A DNA stretch of 64,000 nucleotides from JAFGLZ01 sp964622545 (GTDB lineage: Bacteria > Planctomycetota > Phycisphaerae > UBA1845 > JAFGLZ01): positions 15,694 to 79,693 of the forward strand of contig CAZUQM010000032.1 of NCBI GenBank assembly GCA_964622545.1, written 5' to 3'. The stretch's first letter is position 1. Each line of letters begins with the position of its first letter. Both the position numbers and the translations under genes were made by a program. Shown here piece by piece: positions 43,297-51,276 of this stretch. The notes beneath the pieces were generated by a model. The model searched no databases. It was given only the letters and a program-made list of their open reading frames with translations, and had not been told where the DNA came from.

Positions 43297-44961
43297 ATGT
43301 CACATCGATACGTCGGACACACGGGGGGCTGGATCGCCGGCCTCGTTGTCGCCTTGATGGGCATCCCGACCGCAGCAGGCGGCGAGAAGCTCAGCGTGCC
43401 CCTGTACGAGGGGCTCGGCAAGCACCGGCGCACGGTGACAACGTCGTCCCCGGCGGCACAGCGGTACTTCAACCAGGGGCTGAATTGGACCTACGCGTTC
43501 AACCACGACGAGGCCATCCGCTCGTACAAGAAGGCGGCGGAGCTCGACCCCGAGTGCGCGATGGCCTGGTGGGGAGTCTCCCTCTGCAACGGTCCGCACA
43601 TCAACTACCCGCTGATGCCGCCCGACCGAGCGGCCGAGGCGTGGGAGGCGCTGCAGCGGGCCAGGGCGTTGAGCCCTCAGGTGACTCCGGTCGAACGGGC
43701 GTTGATCGAGGCCCTCTCGAAGCGGTACGCGAACCCGCCACCGACCGACCGAGCTCCTCTCGATAAGGCGTACGCCGACGCGATGGCCCGCGTGTGGAAG
43801 ACCCACCCTCGCGACGCCGACGTGGGAACCCTCTACGCCGAGGCACTGATGGATCTCCGGCCTTGGGACTTGTGGACGCCGGACGGTCAACCGCGGCCCG
43901 AGACGCCAACGATCGTGGCCGTGCTCGAGGAGGTGCTTCGCCTCGAGCCGGAGCATGCCGGCGCGAACCACCTTTACATTCATGCGATCGAGCCCTCGCC
44001 CAATCCGGCTCGCGCGACGGCCTCGGCCGAGCGGCTGGTCGATCTGGTCCCCGGCTCGGGTCACCTGGTCCACATGCCCTCGCACATCTTCGTGCTGACG
44101 GGTCGCTGGGCCGAGGCGTCTGCACAGAACGAGCTGGCGATCGCGTCGGACCGCGCCTACCGGAAGCTGGCGCCGACACCCGGCTTCTACCGACTCTACA
44201 TGCTCCACAACCATCACATGCTGTCGTTCGCGGCGATGATGGAGGGCCGTAGCGAGGTCGCGATTCGCGCCGCGCGAGCCGCGGTGGCCAGCGTACCGGC
44301 GGACGAGCTGAAACGTCAGGCGGCGTTGGCGGATCCTTACATGGGCGCCGTCTTCGACGCGCTGAAGCGGTTCGGCCGGTGGGATGACATCCTGAACGAG
44401 CCGCCCCCGCCGTCGTGCCTGCCGATCACCACGGCCATGTGGCGGATGACGCGCGGCGTAGCCTACGCGGCCAAGGGTCAGATCGACCACGCCGAGCAAG
44501 AGCGTGTGGCGTTTCGTCGTGCGGTCGACCGGGTCCCTGACGACGCGCAGATGGCCATCAACCCTGCCCGGGACATCCTGGCCATCGCCACGCTCTTCCT
44601 GGACGGCGAGATCGCCTATCGCCGCGGCGACATCGACGCGTCGGTGCGAACGCTGAGGCGTGCCATCGCGTTGGAGGACGGCCTGCGATACATCGAGCCG
44701 CCCGAGTGGATGCAACCCGTGCGACATACGCTGGGAGCCGTGCTGACCGACGCGGAGCGGTTCGAAGAGGCCGAGGCGGTCTATCGTGCGGATCTGAAGC
44801 GTTGGCCGGAGAACGGGTGGTCGTTGTATGGGCTCGCGCGGTGCCTGCGAGACCGCGGTGCCGATGCGGAGGCCAAGCAGGTCGCGGCCCGGTTTTCCAA
44901 GACCTGGGCGCGGGCGGATGCGTCGATCGGATCGAGCTGTCTGTGCGTGCCGGGGCCCTAA
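43297..44961 (+). CDS. Exported tetratricopeptide-repeat protein
   Basis: The 554-residue protein has an N-terminal hydrophobic signal (GWIAGLVVALMGIPTAAGG). It is built of helical TPR-like repeats through most of its length, for example RYFNQGLNWTYAFNHDEAIR, YKKAAELDPECAMAWWGVS, and near the end EEAEAVYRADLKRWPENGWS. His-rich segments occur in the middle (HLYIHAIEPSPNP, LVHMPSHIFVLTGRW, LYMLHNHHMLSFAAM), a known pattern of this conserved bacterial family whose function is not established. The ATG at 43297 is preferred over 43285, where AAGG abuts the codon. Confidence 0.82.
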   Translation: MSHRYVGHTGGWIAGLVVALMGIPTAAGGEKLSVPLYEGLGKHRRTVTTSSPAAQRYFNQGLNWTYAFNHDEAIRSYKKAAELDPECAMAWWGVSLCNGPHINYPLMPPDRAAEAWEALQRARALSPQVTPVERALIEALSKRYANPPPTDRAPLDKAYADAMARVWKTHPRDADVGTLYAEALMDLRPWDLWTPDGQPRPETPTIVAVLEEVLRLEPEHAGANHLYIHAIEPSPNPARATASAERLVDLVPGSGHLVHMPSHIFVLTGRWAEASAQNELAIASDRAYRKLAPTPGFYRLYMLHNHHMLSFAAMMEGRSEVAIRAARAAVASVPADELKRQAALADPYMGAVFDALKRFGRWDDILNEPPPPSCLPITTAMWRMTRGVAYAAKGQIDHAEQERVAFRRAVDRVPDDAQMAINPARDILAIATLFLDGEIAYRRGDIDASVRTLRRAIALEDGLRYIEPPEWMQPVRHTLGAVLTDAERFEEAEAVYRADLKRWPENGWSLYGLARCLRDRGADAEAKQVAARFSKTWARADASIGSSCLCVPGP

Positions 44962-45025
44962 CGCCGGTCGACTGAGGCGCGGATTCCGACCTCGGAACGC
45001 GTTCAGCGGTGGGGCACGGACGGGG

Positions 45026-46069
45026 CTAGACCGCCTCCCAATCCTTGAGCCACTGGTAGTGGTTCGGCAGCCGGGCCCAGGCCTCGTCCATGGCCGCGTC
45101 GAGCTCCGTGGCCTCGGCCAGGTCGAGCTCGCGCCGCTCCTTGATCGCCTTGGCCATGTTGTCGACCTGAGGGATGTTGATCAGGCCGGGGATGGGAGCG
45201 GTGATGACCGGGTTGCACAGGATGTACCGGATCGCCAGTCGGGCCCGGCGGTTGTCCTCCTCGGCGTGCGGGTCGCCGGGGGCGCTGCTGCCCTTGAACA
45301 GGGAGTTGCTCGCGAACGGCTTGATGCCGAAGACGCCGACGTCGCACGCCTTGACGGCGTCGAAGACGCTGTCCTTCGGAGCGGCCTTGCTCCGTGCGGT
45401 GTAGGGCATCAGGACCACCTCGATGGCGCTGAACTGCTCGATCATCATCTTGAGCCACCGCCGGTCGTGGGAGGAGATGCCGATGTGGCGGGCCTTGCCC
45501 TGCTTCTTGGCCTTCTCGAGGGCCTCGACGATCTCGCACGACGTGTTGAACGTATGCCGACCGCCTGGCTCGAAGCAGGTGATTCGCCAGAGGTCGGTGT
45601 AGTCCTCGCCCGACTCCTTGAGGAGGGCGTCGAGGCTCTCCATCAGCTTGCCGGCGGTGCGATACTCGGCGTTGCGGGCCTCCTTGCCGCAGTACGACAG
45701 GGCCATGTACATCTTGTCGCGCCGTCCCTTCAGGGCCTTGGCGTAGGCGACCACCTCACTGCGGCAGCACGCGTCGACGTAGTTGATGCCGACGTCGATG
45801 CAGCGGCTGACCACCTCGTGGCGGTTCTGGTCGAACGGCTGCTTCATCACGTTGACGCGCTTCCAGTGTCCGCCGAGGCAGACGGCCGAGACCATGAGCT
45901 CGGTCTTGCCGAGCCGCCGGTACTCCATGTTCTGGTTGTGGCTTCGGATGCGCGACGTTTGCTTGGCCGCTCGGGCCAGGTCCGCGGCGCCCAGCGCGCC
46001 CGCCGCGCCGGCGGCCTTCACCGCCACGTCTCGCATGAAGTCGCGTCGGTTGATCTGACCGTACGTCAT
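45026..46069 (-). CDS. Tat-exported aldo/keto-reductase-like protein lacking the catalytic tetrad
   Basis: The 347-residue protein starts with a Tat-type signal (INRRDFMRDVAVKAAGAAGA). The AKR barrel is clear: MEYRRLGKTELMVSAVCLGG, GINYVDACCRSEVVAYAKAL, and ARHIGISSHDRRWLKMM. Of the Asp-Tyr-Lys-His tetrad only the Asp (YVDACC) is seen. The Tyr position is replaced in CCRSE, the Lys strand reads YMALSYCGK, and the His strand reads LWRITCFEP. Eight or more cysteines are scattered through it. It is therefore unlikely to be an ordinary NADPH reductase, since NADPH is also absent outside the cytoplasm. It is the last gene of a tight unit with the epimerase (38 bp) and cytochrome genes. GGGAGGA precedes the ATG. 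Confidence 0.82.
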   Translation of the reverse strand: MTYGQINRRDFMRDVAVKAAGAAGALGAADLARAAKQTSRIRSHNQNMEYRRLGKTELMVSAVCLGGHWKRVNVMKQPFDQNRHEVVSRCIDVGINYVDACCRSEVVAYAKALKGRRDKMYMALSYCGKEARNAEYRTAGKLMESLDALLKESGEDYTDLWRITCFEPGGRHTFNTSCEIVEALEKAKKQGKARHIGISSHDRRWLKMMIEQFSAIEVVLMPYTARSKAAPKDSVFDAVKACDVGVFGIKPFASNSLFKGSSAPGDPHAEEDNRRARLAIRYILCNPVITAPIPGLINIPQVDNMAKAIKERRELDLAEATELDAAMDEAWARLPNHYQWLKDWEAV

Positions 46070-46107
46070 GTCTCGTTCCTCCCAGAACCGAAGCCCCGGC
46101 GGGCACC

Positions 46108-47061
46108 CTACGCCACACGGGCCATGGCCTTCAGGAAGGCCAAGCCCCGCACGGCAAGGTCGTCGGCCGAAGTGTAGATCGGCCGCCAGATGCACGCCGC
46201 CGCGCACAAATCCACGATGCCCGTGGCGAAGCTCTCGATCGTGATCCACCTATCGTACCCGATCTCACGCAGGGCGGAGAAACACTCTTTCCAGGGTACC
46301 TGTCCCGTCCCCGGCGTCCCGCGATCGCTCTCGGACGCGTGAAAGTGGCCGAGCGACGGACCCGCCGCACGGATGGCCGCGGCGGTGTCCTTCTCCTCGA
46401 TGTTGGCGTGGAAGGTGTCCACCTGGACCTTCACGCTCGGCAGGCCCACCTCCTGGATGAGCTTGATCGCGTCAGCGTTCAGGTTCAGCACGTGCGTCTC
46501 GAAGCGGTTGAGCGGCTCGATGGCGACCGTGACCGACGCCTTGGCGGCGTGCTCGCCGGCCTCACGCAGACCGGAGACGCACCACCGCCATTCGTCGCGG
46601 GTGCGGCCGCGTCCGGTCAGGTGCCGGACGGGCGCGTAGAGCGGACCGGCCACCGTGTCGCCGCCCATCTCGGCCGTGATATCGATGAGCCGTTTGAGTC
46701 GCTCGACGCCGGCACGGCGCTCCGAGGCCTCCGGGCTGGTGATGCTCGTCCCGGGCAGCAGGACGGCACAGGACGTCAGACCCACCCCGGCCTTGGCCCG
46801 GGCCTGTCGGGTCGCCTTGGCGTCCAGGACGTCGAGATCGTTCATGGGGATCTCGACGCCGTCGTAGCCCATGTCGGCCACCTTGCGGATCAGGTCGACC
46901 TGGTCCTTGGAGAAGGTGGCCGTGTAGACCAGCAGGTTCAAGCCGAACCGAACGTTCAGCTTGGCCCTGGCGGGCGCGGCATCGGAGCGGCTCGCCAGCA
47001 GGCCCGCGGCGGCGGTTCCGGCGCCCAGGAAGGTCCGTCTGGTGAGACGTTCGTCCGACAT
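46108..47061 (-). CDS. Tat-exported sugar-phosphate isomerase/epimerase-like TIM-barrel protein
   Basis: The 317-residue protein begins with a twin-arginine signal (LTRRTFLGAGTAAAGLLA). The xylose-isomerase-like barrel resembles the D-tagatose/D-psicose 3-epimerases. The metal site is intact: Glu in VAIEPLNRFETH, Asp in VKVQVDTFHANIEEKD, His in LGHFHASESDRG, and Glu in RWITIESFA. A metal-dependent keto-sugar epimerase or isomerase reaction in the periplasm is likely; the sugar is unknown. AAGGAG lies before the ATG at 47061. It is the middle gene of the cytochrome-epimerase-AKR operon, 22 bp after the cytochrome gene. Confidence 0.85.
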   Translation of the reverse strand: MSDERLTRRTFLGAGTAAAGLLASRSDAAPARAKLNVRFGLNLLVYTATFSKDQVDLIRKVADMGYDGVEIPMNDLDVLDAKATRQARAKAGVGLTSCAVLLPGTSITSPEASERRAGVERLKRLIDITAEMGGDTVAGPLYAPVRHLTGRGRTRDEWRWCVSGLREAGEHAAKASVTVAIEPLNRFETHVLNLNADAIKLIQEVGLPSVKVQVDTFHANIEEKDTAAAIRAAGPSLGHFHASESDRGTPGTGQVPWKECFSALREIGYDRWITIESFATGIVDLCAAACIWRPIYTSADDLAVRGLAFLKAMARVA

Positions 47062-47083
47062 GGCGTTCTCCTTCAATCCCGCG

Positions 47084-47734
47084 TCATCGCGACGGCGCCT
47101 TGTCGATCATGCGAACCTTGTCGTCCTCGATCAGCTCGCCGGTCGTCCGGTTCCATCGACGGGTCCGATGGGCCAAACGGTGGTCGCCGTGACAGTCGGT
47201 GCAGAGCTTCTTGTTCTCGGCCAGTGCCTTGAGGACCGGCTTGTGGGCCTTCGTGTCGATCTCCTTCTTGAGATGGCACGCCATGCAGGACCGATTGACC
47301 TTGGCCCTCGGGTACATGATCTCGGGCGGGGTGATGTTGTCCTCATCGCTGCAATGCGCGTCCGAGGCCCCGTGGCACGTCTCGCAGCCGACGTTCGCCT
47401 TGGCGTGGGTGACGGCCAGCTTCTCCACCTCGTAGTTCATGTGGCAGACATGGCATCGGCTGTTGTCGGCCACCGGCCCCTTGGCCGCCGAGGCCTGGTC
47501 GTCGGGTTCCTCGAGCAGGAGCGGCGCCTCGTCCTTCTTCACCGAGAGGGGCGGCAGCCGCTCGTCGGGCCCATCCGAGAGGCGCAGCGGCTCCCCTTTG
47601 GCCTGCGGATTCTCCGTGGGCTGCGGCTCCTCATCGGGTTGAGGTACCCGGGCCGTTTGCTGCTGACAGCTCACCGATGCGAAGGCCAGGCCCAAGAAGG
47701 CGGACAGGGTCAGCACGAGCTGCGGCGATCTCAA
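47084..47734 (-). CDS. Tetraheme c-type cytochrome lipoprotein
   Basis: The 216-residue exported electron carrier has a lipoprotein signal (LVLTLSAFLGLAFASVSC). A Pro/Glu-rich linker follows, then four CxxCH heme sites: CHVCH, CETCH, CMACH and CTDCH. Extra His residues (VTHAKANVG, DAHCSDED, THAKANV) can serve as distal ligands. The form resembles the small multiheme cytochromes of the NapC/NrfH or c554 class but without an N-terminal membrane helix. The best start is TTG at 47734, with AAGGAG 6 bp upstream, directly before the signal. It leads the unit with the epimerase and the AKR-like protein, which suggests an extracytoplasmic sugar oxidoreduction. Confidence 0.87.
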   Translation of the reverse strand: MRSPQLVLTLSAFLGLAFASVSCQQQTARVPQPDEEPQPTENPQAKGEPLRLSDGPDERLPPLSVKKDEAPLLLEEPDDQASAAKGPVADNSRCHVCHMNYEVEKLAVTHAKANVGCETCHGASDAHCSDEDNITPPEIMYPRAKVNRSCMACHLKKEIDTKAHKPVLKALAENKKLCTDCHGDHRLAHRTRRWNRTTGELIEDDKVRMIDKAPSR

Positions 47735-48073
47735 GGGGGTCTCCTTGCGGTTGGCTCGTTCGCGGCCGGCGGAGGTGACTGGGCATCCGGGTGAAGGCGG
47801 CGACGCACGGTCTGGCTCAGCGAGCACGGACATGCGTCGAACGACGAGGCGTCCGACGCCCCGTGCGGGACCATCGTACAGCAGCGCGGCGTCAGGTCAA
47901 ACGCGATCGACCGGGCGAGGCGGGGCTCAAGAGACCCCGAACATCGGGGCACCGACGGATCGCCACCAAGAGGTCAGGGATCGCCAGCGGCTACGGGGAT
48001 GACCGTGCGACGTCCGACGTTGCTTGACGGCATGGCTGCGGCGTTTTCTGACGGTGATGCTCTGGCGCCGCGC
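47735..48073. other. Intergenic region, no gene seen
   Basis: The 340 bp between the cytochrome gene and the HD-GYP-like gene should carry the promoter of the cytochrome operon. I found no ORF with a ribosome site and no clear hairpin. Confidence 0.5.
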
Positions 48074-49063
48074 TCAGTTGACGCTGACGGGGGTTTTGGC
48101 GGCCTCCTCGACCTCCTCGAGACGGTGGATCATCACCCGTTCAAAGGCTCGGACGACCCTCGGGTCGAACTGCTTGCCGGCGGCGTCTCGGATCACCTCG
48201 ACGGCCTCGAGGGGTGTCCGCCCCGTGCGATAGGGGCGATCGGTGACGATGGCGTCGTAGGCGTCGGCCACGGCGATGATCCTGGCACCCAGCGGGGTGA
48301 TTTCGTGCGTCTTCTCCTCGGTGTCGGCATCGGCATCGGCGTACCAGTCGTGGTGATGCTGGATGAGCGGGACCGCGCCGGAGAGGATCGAGCCGAGGGA
48401 GCGGACCAACTCGGCGCCCTTGAAGGTGTGGGTGGTCATCTCGGCCCATTCTTCCTCCGACAGGCGGGCCGCCTTCTTGATGACGCTCGTGGATATCTCA
48501 ACCTTACCGATGTCGTGCAACAGGGCCCCGACGCGAATGTTGTCCACCTTATCGGCGCTGAGCCTCATCTCGGTGGCGATCTCCTCAGATAGCTCGGCGA
48601 CGCGGAGGGAGTGGGACTTCGTGTATCGATCGGCCGACTGCAGGTACTTGACGAGGATCTCGACGATCCCGATGTGGGCTTGCCTGAGCTGTTCGAGCTG
48701 TTCGACCCTTTGGTCGCACAGGGTCCCGACCAGCAGGGCGCTCAGGCCCAGGAACCCGCCCCAGACGCAGAGGTTCAGGCCGAACAGCATCGATGGCTCG
48801 AACGACCGGCTGTACCGGTCCGGGTCGAGAAGGGCGAAGGCCGATACGGCCAGGAAGGCGAAGAGGGCCGTGGTCCCGGCCAGCTTCCGCCCGAAGTAAT
48901 AGGCCGCGATGGCGACCGGGAGGTAATAGAAGTGGAGCAGGCCTTGGAGGCCTCCGACCAGGTGATGAGAGACCAGAACGACGACGAGCACCATCACGAC
49001 GAGCAGGAGTTCGAACCATCTGGCCGACAGGGTCTGAATGGGCGATGCTTCGCGATCAGGCAT
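48074..49063 (-). CDS. Membrane HD-GYP-like phosphohydrolase with degenerate GYP motif
   Basis: The 329-residue protein has about four N-terminal membrane helices (residues 18-125), then an HD domain. HDIGKVEIS, THTFKGAELVR, IQHHHDWY and ARIIAVADAYDAIVTDRPYR follow the HD-GYP order. However, the signature HHExxDGxGYP is replaced by HHHDWYADADADTEEKTHE, so the GYP loop is missing. Canonical members degrade cyclic di-GMP; this one may have another substrate or only bind. AAGGAG is 9 bp before the ATG at 49063. No diguanylate cyclase or response regulator is adjacent. Confidence 0.8.
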   Translation of the reverse strand: MPDREASPIQTLSARWFELLLVVMVLVVVLVSHHLVGGLQGLLHFYYLPVAIAAYYFGRKLAGTTALFAFLAVSAFALLDPDRYSRSFEPSMLFGLNLCVWGGFLGLSALLVGTLCDQRVEQLEQLRQAHIGIVEILVKYLQSADRYTKSHSLRVAELSEEIATEMRLSADKVDNIRVGALLHDIGKVEISTSVIKKAARLSEEEWAEMTTHTFKGAELVRSLGSILSGAVPLIQHHHDWYADADADTEEKTHEITPLGARIIAVADAYDAIVTDRPYRTGRTPLEAVEVIRDAAGKQFDPRVVRAFERVMIHRLEEVEEAAKTPVSVN

Positions 49064-49459
49064 GGGGTGTGGCTCCTTGGTGTAAGTCATTGAGGCTCAA
49101 TTTTTAAGGGCTGATACAGAAGCGGTGGTCTCCCTGGTCTAGACATCCGAAAAGGCGGCAGCTTCTTTGTCGGCAGAATATGTCCGCTCGATTGGTTTTT
49201 GGTGATTGGACACTTCGGAGAGACGGAACTAACGCCTCTCGAGATGGCCGCCTGTGGACCTTGGGCCTATCGCCGAGGAAGAGTTAGGGGAGCGGGGCTA
49301 TCGACATGCTCGTCTTAGACCTTGGGCGTTCGGTCCGGTCGAGGCCCCATAACGCACGGCCGCGCCTTCCGTCGCGTCGGCCCACGTCATGAGCTAGCAT
49401 GGTGACCTGGACCGATCGGAACGAGCAGTCGGGGCGGGCGCTGAAGGAGGAGGCCGGCC
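49064..49459. other. Divergent intergenic region, no gene seen
   Basis: This 396-bp gap holds the promoters of the HD-GYP-like gene and the sulfatase gene. It has patches of lower GC (ATTGGTTTTTGGTGATTGG near 49191). I looked for a cyclic-di-GMP riboswitch because of the neighbouring gene and saw none. Confidence 0.5.
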
Positions 49460-51109
49460 ATGGACACGCGCAAGAGGTGGTTCCGATGGACGCGCCGACG
49501 CGTGCTGCTGCTGGGCGCGGTGGTCGTCGTGGCCGGAGGCGTGGGGACGTGTGCCTATCTGACCGGCGGGTCGGGCATCCACAACCGGCTGGCCTACGAT
49601 ATGGACGACCACGAGGACGCGCGGCGGGCGGCCATGGACGTCGGCGAGGTGATCCATCGGGTCGAGGGGCAAACGGAGCGGCCCCCCAACATCGTGTTGA
49701 TCCTGACCGATGATCTGGGCTACGGCGATCTGGGCTGCTACGGCTGCCGAGCCATCGACACGCCGCGGATCGACGCCCTGGCCGCCGAGGGCGTCCGCTT
49801 CACCGACTTCTACGCCTGCGCGCCGATCTGCACGCCGTCGCGGGCCGGGCTGCTGACCGGGCGGTATCCGCATCGCACGGGTCTGACGTTCCCGTTCTCA
49901 GCCGGTCAGGACACGTTCACGCGTTGGCTGCTGCGGCAGGTGGCCCGGGGGATGGGTGCGTTCGGGGCCCTCGACATGCATGGGGGCAAGAGCCTGACGC
50001 TCGGGCTACCGGCCTCGGAGATCACGCTGGCCGAGGCGCTCAAGGTCGCCGGCTACACCAGCGCCTGCATCGGCAAGTGGCACCTCGGCGACTTCGTGAC
50101 CCATGCGGACTACCTGCCGCGACGGCACGGGTTCGACTTCTTCATCGGGTTCAACGGTGCCAACGACGACTGGCCCGTGGCGTTCTGGGAGAACGAGACC
50201 GAGCTCGTCGAGGACATCGCGCTCGACCAGGCCGAGTACACCGGGCGCTTCACCCGCGAGGCCGTCGACTTCATCGAGCGGAGCAAGGACAAGCCATTCT
50301 TCCTCTATCTGGCGCACAAGGACCCGCACCAGCCGTGCATCCCCTCGGAGCGGTTCAAGGACCGCTCGAACGGCGGGCGTCACGGCGACACCGTCGAGGA
50401 GGTGGACTGGAGCGTCGGGCAGGTCATGGCCTGTCTGGAGGAGCACGGCCTGACCGAGGACACGCTGGTGCTGTTCACGAGCGACAACGGCCCGTGGTAC
50501 GACGGCAGCCCGGGCGCGCTGCGTGGCCGCAAGGGGCAGAGCTTCGAGGGCGGCTACCGCGTGCCGCTGATCGCGTGGTGGCCGGGCAAGATCCGCCCCG
50601 GGCGAGTCTGCCGCGCCCCGACGATGAACATCGACTTCTTCCCGACGTTCCTGCGCCTGGCGGGCCTGACGCTGCCGACGGATCGTGTTATCGACGGCAA
50701 GGACATGCTCGGCCTGCTAACCGGCGAGCAGGATGCCTCGCCGCACGAGGCCCTGTTCTTCATCCACCACAACGAGGTCGAGGGCGTGCGGGCCGGCGCA
50801 TGGAAGTACTTCCGCTACGTCAATTCGTACGTCTACCCGGTGCCGATGGACAAGCCGCACACGTTCGTCGGCGGCGTCGCGGGCGGGTACGAGTACCAGC
50901 CGGAGGGCTCGGACGAATCCGTCCCGTCGCTCGGTTCGTTCCCGCTGCTGTACAACATGGCCACCGACCCGGGCGAGAACTACAACCTCATCAAGCGATA
51001 CCCGGACAAGGGCCGGGAACTGCTGCGTCGCATTGAGTCGTTCGAAGCCGCCTTCGCGGCCAACCCGCGGGGCTGGGTGGAGGTTGCCCAATCGGGGATA
51101 CACGAATAG
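49460..51109 (+). CDS. Membrane-anchored or exported arylsulfatase-type sulfatase
   Basis: The 549-residue enzyme hydrolyses sulfate esters, probably on polysaccharides. An N-terminal basic stretch and helix (RVLLLGAVVVVAGGVGTCAY) act as signal or anchor. The catalytic signature CTPSRAGLLTGR is intact; its Cys becomes formylglycine. Metal-binding acids are in ILTDDLGYGDLG near the start and LFTSDNGPWYDGSPG later, and GKWHLG supplies the usual Lys and His. GAAGGAGGAGG precedes the ATG at the right distance. A maturation enzyme (anaerobic or FGE type) is not in the window. It is of the S1 family common in planctomycetes. Confidence 0.92.
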   Translation: MDTRKRWFRWTRRRVLLLGAVVVVAGGVGTCAYLTGGSGIHNRLAYDMDDHEDARRAAMDVGEVIHRVEGQTERPPNIVLILTDDLGYGDLGCYGCRAIDTPRIDALAAEGVRFTDFYACAPICTPSRAGLLTGRYPHRTGLTFPFSAGQDTFTRWLLRQVARGMGAFGALDMHGGKSLTLGLPASEITLAEALKVAGYTSACIGKWHLGDFVTHADYLPRRHGFDFFIGFNGANDDWPVAFWENETELVEDIALDQAEYTGRFTREAVDFIERSKDKPFFLYLAHKDPHQPCIPSERFKDRSNGGRHGDTVEEVDWSVGQVMACLEEHGLTEDTLVLFTSDNGPWYDGSPGALRGRKGQSFEGGYRVPLIAWWPGKIRPGRVCRAPTMNIDFFPTFLRLAGLTLPTDRVIDGKDMLGLLTGEQDASPHEALFFIHHNEVEGVRAGAWKYFRYVNSYVYPVPMDKPHTFVGGVAGGYEYQPEGSDESVPSLGSFPLLYNMATDPGENYNLIKRYPDKGRELLRRIESFEAAFAANPRGWVEVAQSGIHE

Positions 51110-51276
51110 AGGCACCGCTTTCTGCATGGCCCCACTCCAAGATCGGTGACGGTCTCACATTGCTCCCATTTCGTTCTCATGTCTCGGCAATCGCTTCCCG
51201 GTGATGCCCATTTACGGATAGAATGGGTCGATCGTGGCAAGGATCTGCTCGTCGGGCCTGAATGGGAGGCGCGGCC

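Noticed and set aside
49064..49459. Cyclic-di-GMP riboswitch upstream of the HD-GYP-like gene
   Set aside because: The conserved GEMM blocks were not found on either strand.
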